Source: Polynucleobacter sp. 15G-AUS-farblos (lineage in GTDB: Bacteria; Pseudomonadota; Gammaproteobacteria; Burkholderiales; Burkholderiaceae). From it: a stretch of 64,000 nt of DNA. The stretch is taken from contig NZ_JACVOM010000002.1 of the NCBI RefSeq assembly GCF_018882445.1, positions 1 to 64,000 on the forward strand. The letters run 5' to 3'. The notes beneath the pieces were generated by a model that was given only the letters and a program-made list of their open reading frames with translations, made no database searches and had not been told where the DNA came from. Within the stretch, counting starts at the first letter, position 1. Each line of letters begins with the position of its first letter. The translations under genes were made by a program, and so were the position numbers. Positions 24,564 through 32,992 of the stretch are shown in pieces.

Positions 24564-25947
24564 TGCTAACCTCACCATTTGAATCTAATTTCCAAGATTG
24601 AATTGCATTGTTGTGATAAATGGATCTTGTTCCACGCACATCACGCAAGGCCTTAATTGATGGCTGAACGTAACCAGTTTCATCAATTGCGCGTGATTGA
24701 AGAATTGCAGGAGATCCATCCCATACCCAGTCAATATTGAAACGGGTAATAGACTTAGTGAGAATCGGCGTTTCAAGGCGTGCAGTACGCCAGTTATTGC
24801 CACCATCGAACGAAACATCTACACGCTTAATCTTGCCACGCCCAGACCAGGCCATGCCACTCACGTTATAGAAGCCTTTATCTAACAACTGTTGCCCGCC
24901 TGATGGGGTGGTAATAACAGACTTACATTCCTGCACAGATGTATATTGACGATGAGAGCCATCTGTCATGAGATCAATATAGTGAACGGCCTCATCTTTT
25001 GCAGCCCAAGGCATATCACCGATTTCTAAACGGCGAAGCCACTTCACCCAACTGACACCCTGAACTCCTGGCACAACCAAACGCAATGGGAAACCATTTT
25101 CAGGACGTAACATCTCTCCATTCATTGACCAAGCTACGATAGCGTCATTTAGGCAGCTTTCCAAATTAATAGTACGAGTCATGCCGGATCCATCACCACC
25201 TTCGGCTAACATAAACCTGCCTTTTTTAAGATCAGCACCACATTCCTCAAGTAAGACCTTCAGAGGTACGCCTGTAAATTCACAACAAGAAAGCATGCCA
25301 TGGGTGTACTGAACGGTAGGTACGGCAACGTTACCCCACTCAAGCCCAGTATTGGCACCACACTCAATAAAATGCGTACGAGACACTGATGGCAGGCGCA
25401 TCAAATCGTTCATGGTAAATACACGAGGATTTCTTACCATGCCATTAACCATCAAACGATGCTTATCTGGATCTACGTTATACCAACCTTGGTGGTGACG
25501 TTCAAAATGCAAACCATTTGGAGTGATAGTTCCAAATAAACCTTGAAGAGGCGTAAAGGCCACCGATGCAGCAGAGACACGTGTAAGACCAGGCGACTCA
25601 CGGCGAATTAAATTAGCCTCATATATTGATGGCACGCCATAGGGCATGGTTGCTACATTCTTACCTAAAGTGGTTTGCCACTCTTGCTTTTCAAGAATGA
25701 ATACGTCCCCTTCACCCGAAGCCATTGCTAAAGGTGCTGCTAAACCAGCTGCCGCCCCACCAATCGCAGAAAGAAAGCCCTTGCGCAAAAATCCACGACG
25801 GGTTTCATCAAGCCCATTCTCATTAATATCTGCAATTAAATCCTGAGATACGAAGTGCTCCGGCGCCTTTACTAAGCGAGCCCTGTTGGTTGGCTTTTCG
25901 ACTGCATAAATATCTGCAGCACTTAATTCAATTTGCTTCTTAGTCAT
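24547..25947 (-). CDS. soxC: SoxC, molybdenum sulfane dehydrogenase subunit
   Basis: Molybdopterin subunit of SoxCD, related to sulfite oxidase. The 466-aa precursor has a twin-arginine signal (TRRGFLRKGFLSAIGG, Arg50-Arg51) after an unusually long polar N-terminal stretch. The molybdenum-ligating Cys196 lies in HFIECGANTGLEW. The C-terminal dimerisation domain follows (RGKIKRVDVSFDGGNNWRTARL). Presence of soxCD means that thiosulfate can be oxidised fully to sulfate without stored sulfur globules. It is the first structural gene after soxR, with a 34-base gap, and lies near modBC. Confidence 0.96.
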   Translation of the reverse strand: MTKKQIELSAADIYAVEKPTNRARLVKAPEHFVSQDLIADINENGLDETRRGFLRKGFLSAIGGAAAGLAAPLAMASGEGDVFILEKQEWQTTLGKNVATMPYGVPSIYEANLIRRESPGLTRVSAASVAFTPLQGLFGTITPNGLHFERHHQGWYNVDPDKHRLMVNGMVRNPRVFTMNDLMRLPSVSRTHFIECGANTGLEWGNVAVPTVQYTHGMLSCCEFTGVPLKVLLEECGADLKKGRFMLAEGGDGSGMTRTINLESCLNDAIVAWSMNGEMLRPENGFPLRLVVPGVQGVSWVKWLRRLEIGDMPWAAKDEAVHYIDLMTDGSHRQYTSVQECKSVITTPSGGQQLLDKGFYNVSGMAWSGRGKIKRVDVSFDGGNNWRTARLETPILTKSITRFNIDWVWDGSPAILQSRAIDETGYVQPSIKALRDVRGTRSIYHNNAIQSWKLDSNGEVSNVQVG

Positions 25948-25981
25948 TTGACCTCTGCTTATAAAAGTTAACTTCTTAAAC

Positions 25982-26296
25982 TTAGTGAATTTCTTTGATA
26001 ATTTTTGCGCAAACCATCTGACATATATCTACTGTTGCACTATCGGCAATTGAGTAATAAACGGTAGCTCCTTCTTTACGCCTAAACAAGATTCCAGCTT
26101 TATGAAGCGCCTGAAGATGTCTAGATACATTAGCTTGACTGGTGCCGCACATCTCAATAACCTCTGATACTGATTTTTCTCCAGAGCAAAGCGCATAGAT
26201 AATCCGGAGACGTGCTGGCTCAGACAGAATATTGAAATAAGCTGCCACCTTAGGAAACACCTTCTCCATCTGTTTGGGAGATAAGTTTTTCGCCAT
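25982..26296 (-). CDS. soxR: ArsR/SmtB-family repressor, probable sox regulator
   Basis: A 104-aa winged-helix regulator. The helix-turn-helix covers about 42-64 (SVSEVIEMCGTSQANVSRHLQAL). Cysteines at 37 (ALCSGE), 50, 92 and 96 (ICQMVC) resemble the pair that senses persulfide in SqrR/BigR/SoxR-type repressors, in which one Cys lies before the HTH and one in the last helix. I chose the ATG at 26296; longer frames (26347, 26371) would run through a palindrome that is more likely its operator. It is the first gene of the sox run, so autoregulation is expected. The sulfur-sensing role is an inference. Confidence 0.85.
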   Translation of the reverse strand: MAKNLSPKQMEKVFPKVAAYFNILSEPARLRIIYALCSGEKSVSEVIEMCGTSQANVSRHLQALHKAGILFRRKEGATVYYSIADSATVDICQMVCAKIIKEIH

Positions 26297-26338
26297 ATTT
26301 GGAGTCTTAGATTTCAATTTAAAAAGATGCCCTAATAG

Positions 26339-26360
26339 AATATGCATGAATACGCATATT
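26339..26360. promoter_or_regulatory. Candidate SoxR operator in the soxR-modB intergenic region
   Basis: AATATGC and GCATATT form perfect 7-bp arms around an 8-base spacer. The site lies 43 bases upstream of the chosen soxR start and about 70 bases upstream of modB, so it could control both divergent units. ArsR-family proteins bind AT-rich imperfect palindromes of about this size. I found no second copy elsewhere in the window. The binding protein is inferred from position only. Confidence 0.5.
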
Positions 26361-26428
26361 TGACTCTCCAAGCGCCCAAAGCGATATAGTGGCTAACCCT
26401 ATATTGCCAAGCAATACAATGTAAAAAC

Positions 26429-27082
26429 ATGGATATGGACGCAATTCTTCTTTCTCTTAAATTAGCTATTTGGACCTTAGTCCTCATTCTGCCGTTTGGA
26501 ATTTGGGTAGCCCACTCCCTCATTAAGCTAGGAAAAAGCAGACCCTGGATTGAGGCTGCTTTAGCCCTGCCATTGGTACTACCCCCTACTGTTTTAGGCT
26601 ACTACCTACTGGTGGGCCTAGGAGGCAAAGAATTTCTGGGAATTCCTTTGGTTTTCTCTTTTACAGGAATCCTCATTGCCTCACTTATAGTCAATCTGCC
26701 ATTTGCGATCCAACCGATCCAGCGCGCCTTTGAGTCGATTAATCCAGAGATACGTGAAGCGGCTCAAGTTAGCGGCCTTAGTAACTGGCAAATCTTTCGC
26801 TTAATTGAGCTTCCTTTGGCTTGGAGAGGAATTACTAGTGCGGCGGTACTTACCTTTGCCCATACACTTGGGGAGTTTGGCGTCATCCTAATGGTTGGCG
26901 GTGCGATACCTGGTGAAACTAAAACGGTCTCTATTGCAATCTATGACAAAGTACAAAGCTTTGACACTGCAGGCGCTGGTGCATTATCACTACTACTGCT
27001 GACAATCTCACTGGTAGCCATTGCATTGTCCTACGGTGTTTTTGGACGAAACCCTCTCCCCCAAAGAAGTCGGGGTAGCTAA
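26429..27082 (+). CDS. modB: Molybdate ABC transporter permease
   Basis: A 217-aa membrane protein with five to six helices. It carries the permease EAA loop (REAAQVSGLSNWQIFRLIELPL) that contacts the ATPase, and ALALPLVLPPTVLGYYLL near the start, typical of ModB. It overlaps the modC start by one base. The usual periplasmic binding protein gene modA is not in front of it; the space upstream is the soxR regulatory region. Molybdate is needed for the molybdopterin enzyme SoxC encoded next door. A tungstate specificity cannot be excluded. Confidence 0.92.
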   Translation: MDMDAILLSLKLAIWTLVLILPFGIWVAHSLIKLGKSRPWIEAALALPLVLPPTVLGYYLLVGLGGKEFLGIPLVFSFTGILIASLIVNLPFAIQPIQRAFESINPEIREAAQVSGLSNWQIFRLIELPLAWRGITSAAVLTFAHTLGEFGVILMVGGAIPGETKTVSIAIYDKVQSFDTAGAGALSLLLLTISLVAIALSYGVFGRNPLPQRSRGS

Positions 27083-28188
27083 TGCTCAAAATAAAAGCAG
27101 CCCAAATTAGCCCGAGCCCCCTGCAAATCAATCTAGAGTGTGGTCCGGGAGAATTACACGCTTTAGTAGGCCCCTCTGGAAGCGGCAAAACAACCGTTTT
27201 ACGCACCATTGCCGGTTTAAACCATCCTCACTCTGGACGAATTGAATGTGACGAGGAAGTTTGGTTTGATGTTGATGAGCTTAGCGCTACAAAAACCATC
27301 CTAGCTCCTACGGCACGCTCCTGTGGATTTCTATTTCAACAATACGCTTTATTTCCACATCTAACTGCATTAGAAAATGTCTGTATTCCTCTGCACAACT
27401 CTGGACTGAGTATTGCCGATCGAAAAATTATTGCCAAAGATTGGCTGGCACACATGGGGATTAGTGAGCTTGCGGGACGGATGCCGCATCAACTCTCAGG
27501 AGGTCAACAGCAAAGAGTTGCCCTCGCAAGAGCGCTAATCAGACAACCTAAAGTCTTGTTGCTAGATGAACCGTTTTCTGCAATCGATGCTCCCACTCGT
27601 CAAAGCCTATATAAAACATTGGCCGATTTAAGAAAAGATCTCCGCATCCCCATTCTGATGGTGACGCATGATCTGCATGAAGCAGATTTACTTGCTGATC
27701 GCATTACGGTGATCGACCAAGGAGTGGGCCTACAAACTGCAGCACCACAAGTCCTATTTCAAAAACCCAGAAATGCACGCGTTGCAGAACTAGTGGGCAT
27801 TAATAATATGTTTGAAGGCGTATTCAACTCAGGAAAACTCAGTTGGAATAACAGCAAACAAATTTTTAATGTGATGGATAAGGGCAAGATTCCACCCAAT
27901 ACACCAGTAGCCTGGGTTATCCCGGCAGATGGATTAAGCCTTCATGAGGAATCTAGCGCTACTAGCATTGCGGCCAAAGTTTTGCAAATCAGCACCCTAG
28001 GACAAATTGCAGTGATTCAGCTGCAACTAAGTGACAGTCCTCACACTATTACATGGCAAGCATCTGCAGCTGAAGTGAAGCGCCTATCACTCAAGATGGA
28101 TGGCATAGCTCATATAGAAATCGATAGCGCTAAGATTCACATCATGCCATTGCGACCCATTAATGATCCGCGGCGATTTAGTAACTAG
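27082..28188 (+). CDS. modC: Molybdate ABC transporter ATPase
   Basis: A 368-aa ATPase with Walker A GPSGSGKTT (30-38), Q-loop FLFQQYALFPH, signature LSGGQQQRVALARAL and Walker B LLLDEPFSAID. The C-terminal 130 residues contain a regulatory TOBE-like domain, as in ModC. It is coupled to modB by a one-base overlap (TAATG). Sulfate-type ATPases (CysA) are similar, but the short ModB partner and the sox setting favour molybdate. It ends 24 bases from the convergent methyltransferase gene. Confidence 0.9.
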   Translation: MLKIKAAQISPSPLQINLECGPGELHALVGPSGSGKTTVLRTIAGLNHPHSGRIECDEEVWFDVDELSATKTILAPTARSCGFLFQQYALFPHLTALENVCIPLHNSGLSIADRKIIAKDWLAHMGISELAGRMPHQLSGGQQQRVALARALIRQPKVLLLDEPFSAIDAPTRQSLYKTLADLRKDLRIPILMVTHDLHEADLLADRITVIDQGVGLQTAAPQVLFQKPRNARVAELVGINNMFEGVFNSGKLSWNNSKQIFNVMDKGKIPPNTPVAWVIPADGLSLHEESSATSIAAKVLQISTLGQIAVIQLQLSDSPHTITWQASAAEVKRLSLKMDGIAHIEIDSAKIHIMPLRPINDPRRFSN

Positions 28189-28212
28189 CACTACCATTAC
28201 CTTTGCTGCGAT

Positions 28213-28830
28213 TTACTTTTGAGCAACTAGTCCCAATAAAGCAGACATACCAGTATGTCTAGCGCCCTCAGATAACTCTTTTTCATAGCAGCCTAGATCC
28301 AGAATCTGGAAATCTTTTGCAAGATCTCTAATCATATCCTCGGTGTACAGATGCTCGATGAGTGAGGGGCCACCTGTTTTATATACCAGCTGCTTTGGCG
28401 TATAACCCTGAAGAATAAAAATCCCACCTGGTTTTAAAGCCTCATAAGTTTGCTGAAAAATTCGGGCGCGCATAGCGGGATCAGCAAACTGAATAAAAAT
28501 TCCGATCACTGCATCATAGCTATTGGCACCCCAGCTAAAGCCATCACTATCACAGAGAGAGTAATCAATGCTGACTTGATTATCCTGGGCAAACTTTTTT
28601 GCTTTTGTAAGGGCGATATCCGAAACATCAAAACCCACTACTTGCATACCTTGCTTGGCTAGCCAAACGCCATTACGGCCTTCACCATCAGCAATGCAAA
28701 GCACTTTATTGCCTGACTTTAAATATTGTTTAGTCTGTTCTACTAAATACTCATTAGGCTCTTTGCCGAAAATGAATTCTGCTTTATCAAAGCGCTCATT
28801 CCAAAATTGAGTAGCGTCAGAAAAACCCAT
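28213..28830 (-). CDS. Class I SAM-dependent methyltransferase
   Basis: A 205-aa protein with the class I methyltransferase fold. Motif I is VLCIADGEGRNGVWLA (about 44-59), followed by VVGFDVSDIALTKAKK, the motif II/III region YDAVIGIFIQF and ALKPGGIFILQGYTP. The opening FWNERFDKAEFIFGKEPNEYL is typical of the TehB/thiopurine-methyltransferase-like group, whose members can methylate thiols or oxyanions. It starts 2 bases after metZ on the same strand, so it is the last gene of the long minus-strand run. The substrate is unknown. Confidence 0.85.
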   Translation of the reverse strand: MGFSDATQFWNERFDKAEFIFGKEPNEYLVEQTKQYLKSGNKVLCIADGEGRNGVWLAKQGMQVVGFDVSDIALTKAKKFAQDNQVSIDYSLCDSDGFSWGANSYDAVIGIFIQFADPAMRARIFQQTYEALKPGGIFILQGYTPKQLVYKTGGPSLIEHLYTEDMIRDLAKDFQILDLGCYEKELSEGARHTGMSALLGLVAQK

Positions 28831-28832
28831 GT

Positions 28833-30041
28833 CTACTTTTTAAAGCCACCAACAAGGTCATTCTTCAAGTCGTTGATATTTTCAAGGCCCACTGCAATGC
28901 GTACCAAGCCATCAGAGATACCGGCAGCCTTGCGAGCTTCAGGACTCACACGGCAATGTGTAGTTGTTGCTGGATTGGTAATCGTTGTCCGTGTATCACC
29001 TAAATTAGCAGTAATAGAGCACAGCTTAGTTTGATTAATCAGTCTAAAGGCTGCCTTTTTGCCGCCTTTGAGTTCAAAAGACAGAATCGCGCCACCCTCT
29101 TTTTGTTGGCGTTTAGCTAAAGCATGTTGAGGATGGGATTGGAGGCCCGGATGATAAACGCGCTCAACTCCCGGCTGCTTTTCTAGCCACTGAGCTAGAG
29201 CAAGCGCATTCTGACTCTGCTGCTTCATGCGCAACTCCAGAGTCTCAAGGCCTTTCAGGAAAACCCAGGCATTAAAAGCCGATAGTGTTGGGCCTGCAGT
29301 GCGTACATAGGGAAATACTTTTCCCATAATGAAATCATTACTACCGACAATCGCTCCACCAACTACTCTGCCCTGTCCATCAAGGTACTTTGTTGCCGAA
29401 TGAATCACCACATCAGCGCCTAGTGACAAAGGCTTTTGTAATGCAGGAGTGCAGAAGCAGTTATCTACTGCAAATAATGCGCCTGCCTTTTTAGCAATTT
29501 TCGATATCGCTTTAATGTCAGCAATTTCAGTTAAAGGGTTAGACGGCGTCTCTAGATAAAACATTTTGGTATTAGGCTGGACAGCAGCCTGCCATGACTT
29601 GGTATCAGCCAAGTCAACATAAGTAGTCGTCACACCAAAGCGGCCCAATATATTGGTAAAGAGCTGAATGGTTGCGCCAAAGACGGAGCGCGAGCAAACC
29701 ACATGATCGCCCGCCTGCAAATGGGCCATTGCCATCGTCAGAATGGCTGACATTCCTGAGGCGGTTGCAATGCAGGCCTCACCACCCTCTAAAGCAGCCA
29801 GACGATCCTGGAACATGCTGACGGTTGGATTCGTAAAGCGGGAATAAATAAAGCCCTTATCTGCGTGAGCAAAGCCCTCTTCCGCAAGTTCAGCACTATC
29901 AAAGCAAAAACTGGAGGTCAGAAATAGTGCTTCCGAATGCTCTTGATATTCACTAGTGCGACGCGTGCCGGCCCGGACCGCCAAGGTCTCAAGCGCGAGC
30001 TTAGAAAAATCAGGTTTTTTGCGGGTAGTTTTGCTCTTCAT
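28833..30041 (-). CDS. metZ: O-succinylhomoserine sulfhydrylase
   Basis: A PLP enzyme that makes homocysteine from O-succinylhomoserine and sulfide in methionine synthesis. The 402-aa product has the cystathionine gamma-synthase family fold with PLP Lys218 in HSATKYLDGQGR, and YSRFTNPTVSMFQDRLAALEG near the start, which is characteristic of MetZ. The ATG at 30041 is preferred to an upstream start at 30068 that adds nine unusual residues. It is downstream of purF across a perfect hairpin. Direct sulfhydrylation links it to sulfide supply. Confidence 0.92.
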   Translation of the reverse strand: MKSKTTRKKPDFSKLALETLAVRAGTRRTSEYQEHSEALFLTSSFCFDSAELAEEGFAHADKGFIYSRFTNPTVSMFQDRLAALEGGEACIATASGMSAILTMAMAHLQAGDHVVCSRSVFGATIQLFTNILGRFGVTTTYVDLADTKSWQAAVQPNTKMFYLETPSNPLTEIADIKAISKIAKKAGALFAVDNCFCTPALQKPLSLGADVVIHSATKYLDGQGRVVGGAIVGSNDFIMGKVFPYVRTAGPTLSAFNAWVFLKGLETLELRMKQQSQNALALAQWLEKQPGVERVYHPGLQSHPQHALAKRQQKEGGAILSFELKGGKKAAFRLINQTKLCSITANLGDTRTTITNPATTTHCRVSPEARKAAGISDGLVRIAVGLENINDLKNDLVGGFKK

Positions 30042-30066
30042 CCTGCTATTTTGACACTGAATCCCC

Positions 30067-30090
30067 AATTTGCCTCAGTTGAGGCAAATT
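30067..30090. repeat. Perfect hairpin between purF and metZ
   Basis: AATTTGCCTC and GAGGCAAATT are 10-bp arms around a 4-base loop. In the direction of transcription no T-run follows the stem, so it is not a classic rho-independent terminator. It may be a partial terminator, an RNA-stabilising hairpin in the purF-metZ transcript or a protein site in front of metZ. Confidence 0.6.
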
Positions 30091-30100
30091 CCTGTCGTTT

Positions 30101-31639
30101 TTAGTCTTCAGTAGCTAAATGCAAATGAAGTTGTGAGCGAGCAAAATCACTGGAATCACGCTGTCTATCTGCCTTAGCTTCCGAAGTATTTCGGGCGGCC
30201 TCTAAAGCATCTAGATAGGATTCGGTGATATCGCCAGTAATGTAATGTCCATCAAAACAAGAGGCTTCAAAGTTCTGGATATCTGGATTGATATCCCTAA
30301 CCGCCTGCTTCATATCCTCTACATCTTGATAAATCAACTGGTCAGCACCAATGAGTTTGTTAATTTCTTCATCAGTACGACCATAAGCCACTAACTCACT
30401 ACGTGTTGGCATATCAATTCCGTAGACGTTCGGAAAACGTACTGGGGGTGCCGCAGATGCAAAGATCACTTTCTTGGCGCCCGACTCACGAGCCATTTGC
30501 ACAATCTCAAATGAAGTGGTGCCACGAACAATAGAGTCATCCACAATCAATACTGTTTTATCTTTGAATTCAATACGCATTGCATTGAGCTTTTGGCGCA
30601 CAGATTTTTTACGTACTGCTTGACCAGGCATGATGAAGGTCCGACCGATATAGCGATTCTTGAAAAAGCCCTCACGGTAATCAACACCAAGACGTTTTGC
30701 TACCTGCATCGCTGCGGGACGACTAGAGTCCGGAATTGGCATAACTACATCAATTTCTGCAACATTGGTTTCTTTACGAATCTTCTCAGCGAGATAGTCA
30801 CCCATACGCATACGAACGTTATAAACAGTTACGCCATCGATTGTGGAATCCGGACGGGCCATGTATACATATTCAAAAATACAAGGGGTAAGCGCTGCAT
30901 TTGGAACGCATTGACGTGAGTAGAAATTACCATCCAGATCAATGTAAATCGCTTCACCAGGATTAACGTCGCGGACAAAGGTAAAGCCTAAGCCCTCTAG
31001 AGCAACCGACTCAGATGCCACCATCCACTCTGGGCCCTTGGCTGTATCAATTCGACCAAGACATAAAGGGCGAATACCAAAGGGATCGCGGAAGGCTAAC
31101 AAGCCATAACCTGCAATCAGGGAAACAACCGCATAAGAACCTTTAACACGCTGAGTGACACCGGTAACCGCATTGAACATGGCACCCTCATCCAAGGCAG
31201 CACTATTGGTTTCCTTTTGTAACTCATCAGCCAAAACATTTAGCAATACTTCAGTATCAGAACTAGTGTTGATATGGCGACGATCACGATATGCCATCTC
31301 AACACGCAAACTTGGCGCATTGGTTAGGTTACCGTTATGAGCCAAAATAATTCCATAAGGGGCGCTCACATAGAAAGGTTGAGCCTCCTCTTCACTGCTA
31401 GCCGAACCTGCAGTGGGATAACGAACCTGGCCAATACCAGCGCTCCCCACTAAGCTGCGCATATTGCGAGTTCTGAATACGTCTCGCACGAGACCATTGG
31501 CCTTATGCATGGTGAATGAGTTGCCGTTCATGGTGGCAATACCTGCAGCATCTTGTCCACGATGTTGCAAAAGTAACAAGGCATCATAAAGAAGCTGATT
31601 AACTGGGGAGTGGGAAACTGTTCCTACGACGCCGCACAT
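30101..31639 (-). CDS. purF: Amidophosphoribosyltransferase
   Basis: First committed enzyme of purine synthesis: PRPP plus glutamine to phosphoribosylamine. The 512-aa protein starts MCGVVGTV with catalytic Cys2 exposed after Met removal and no propeptide. The glutaminase half is followed by the phosphoribosyltransferase half, with the PRPP loop VLIVDDSIVRGTTS. It is downstream of cvpA by 4 bases. The order folC-dedD-cvpA-purF matches that of E. coli, supporting all four names. Confidence 0.97.
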   Translation of the reverse strand: MCGVVGTVSHSPVNQLLYDALLLLQHRGQDAAGIATMNGNSFTMHKANGLVRDVFRTRNMRSLVGSAGIGQVRYPTAGSASSEEEAQPFYVSAPYGIILAHNGNLTNAPSLRVEMAYRDRRHINTSSDTEVLLNVLADELQKETNSAALDEGAMFNAVTGVTQRVKGSYAVVSLIAGYGLLAFRDPFGIRPLCLGRIDTAKGPEWMVASESVALEGLGFTFVRDVNPGEAIYIDLDGNFYSRQCVPNAALTPCIFEYVYMARPDSTIDGVTVYNVRMRMGDYLAEKIRKETNVAEIDVVMPIPDSSRPAAMQVAKRLGVDYREGFFKNRYIGRTFIMPGQAVRKKSVRQKLNAMRIEFKDKTVLIVDDSIVRGTTSFEIVQMARESGAKKVIFASAAPPVRFPNVYGIDMPTRSELVAYGRTDEEINKLIGADQLIYQDVEDMKQAVRDINPDIQNFEASCFDGHYITGDITESYLDALEAARNTSEAKADRQRDSSDFARSQLHLHLATED

Positions 31640-31643
31640 ATTT

Positions 31644-32210
31644 CTAGATCCCTATGGTTAATTTAGGTGTAATGGTTGGAGTTACTTTAGGCATTGCATC
31701 ACTCAACTGCTTTGCCCAATCTGCAGGCAACCAACTTTTAATTAATCCAGTGGCCATATCAATGGCTGGGCGAGTAATCGCCTTTTGCCAGGCAACACTT
31801 TGAGGAATAGGAGTTAATGCAGCTAGGGTTGCTAGAACCACCACAATCAAGCCCCCGCGCATTAAACCGAAAATTAATCCTAAGAAACGATCTGTCAGAC
31901 TTAAGCCTGCAGACAAAATAATTTTTTGAATCACTCCGCCAAATAAACCGCAGGCAACCAAAGTCAAGATAAACAATATTAAAAAGCTAATTCCTAAGCT
32001 TAGCAATTCATCCAAGTGGAAAGTAGAAAGCCACTCAGTAGATAAGTAATAACTATAGTGATAAGCCACCCAAGCAGCTACAAGCCACGAGGCCAGAGCT
32101 AGGACCTCCTTAAATAGACCGCGAGATATTCCAATCAAAGCCGACACAAGCAAAACCACTAGGGTGAAATAATCCACCGTTGTAAATTTGAGGGTGGATA
32201 TGTATTCCAT
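31644..32210 (-). CDS. cvpA: CvpA family membrane protein
   Basis: A 188-aa inner-membrane protein with four predicted helices. The opening VDYFTLVVLLVSALIGISRGLFKEVLALASW is typical of CvpA, known for its link to colicin V export and placed just ahead of purF in many proteobacteria. Its start overlaps the dedD stop by one base (TAATG). Its biochemical role is not defined. Confidence 0.92.
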   Translation of the reverse strand: MEYISTLKFTTVDYFTLVVLLVSALIGISRGLFKEVLALASWLVAAWVAYHYSYYLSTEWLSTFHLDELLSLGISFLILFILTLVACGLFGGVIQKIILSAGLSLTDRFLGLIFGLMRGGLIVVVLATLAALTPIPQSVAWQKAITRPAIDMATGLIKSWLPADWAKQLSDAMPKVTPTITPKLTIGI

Positions 32211-32989
32211 TACTGCTTACCTGTCTCGACAATTCTGGGAGTTAAGCCCATCGCCTTAATTTTTTTCTCAGCCGCTTCTGCAGACTCTTTATCGGTATAA
32301 GGACCTGCACGAAGAACATATAACTTAGTGCCGTCGGTACCATTTTTATTTAAAACGTAATTCGGAATTTTTTGATCTTTCAGTTTGGTGATCCAACCTT
32401 TTGCGCGCTCTTCAGAGGCAAAGGCGCCAATCTGAATCACAAACTTTCCTGATCCTGTTGAAGCTGGTGATTTGTCTGCACCATCTTCCGCCTTCGGTTT
32501 TGTTTGAGTGCTAATAACTTCTTCTCCAGCAGCCAATCCTAAGCTCGCAGACTTAGCGGGTGCAACAGACTTCACATCGGGCTTTTCCTCTACTTTTGCA
32601 TCAGGCTTAACTTCGGCCTTAGGCTCAGCCACCACCTCTTTGGTTAAAGCGTCTACTTTCGGCTTTTCGCTTGGCTTTGGTTCTGCACTTGGAGTTGGCA
32701 AACTAGTGACGATATTGACCGCAATGTCGTTGTTAACAGACTTTGGCTTGCTATCGAGGATGCGTGGCAAACCAACCACTGCAATCAATACCAAAACAGC
32801 TGCACCGATAAGTCGGTGACGAGCGCGTTGTTGTTCTGGGTCTTCAGTTAGCGCAAGTTCTTCAGCTTCGGCTGCGCGTTGGAAACTACGTGGAGCGGGA
32901 TTCTTGGCGGTGCGCCGACCCCTTGCTGAACCTAAATCAAGGTCATCAGCCTGTGTTTTTCGCTTAAAAAGCTTCGGTAAACGAATCAT
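32210..32989 (-). CDS. dedD: SPOR-domain membrane protein (DedD type)
   Basis: A 259-aa bitopic protein: a basic cytoplasmic N-terminus, one membrane helix at about 60-80, a long Lys/Pro/Glu-rich periplasmic linker, and a C-terminal SPOR domain (about 183-255, starting KFVIQIGAFASEERAKGW). SPOR domains bind denuded septal peptidoglycan, so the protein probably acts in cell division. The position between folC and cvpA is the same as E. coli dedD, which favours that name over ftsN. Confidence 0.88.
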   Translation of the reverse strand: MIRLPKLFKRKTQADDLDLGSARGRRTAKNPAPRSFQRAAEAEELALTEDPEQQRARHRLIGAAVLVLIAVVGLPRILDSKPKSVNNDIAVNIVTSLPTPSAEPKPSEKPKVDALTKEVVAEPKAEVKPDAKVEEKPDVKSVAPAKSASLGLAAGEEVISTQTKPKAEDGADKSPASTGSGKFVIQIGAFASEERAKGWITKLKDQKIPNYVLNKNGTDGTKLYVLRAGPYTDKESAEAAEKKIKAMGLTPRIVETGKQ

Positions 32990-32992
32990 GGA

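Noticed and set aside
26297..26371. Longer soxR frame with starts at 26347 or 26371
   Set aside because: The extra residues do not look like an ArsR N-terminus and would put the palindrome inside the coding sequence.
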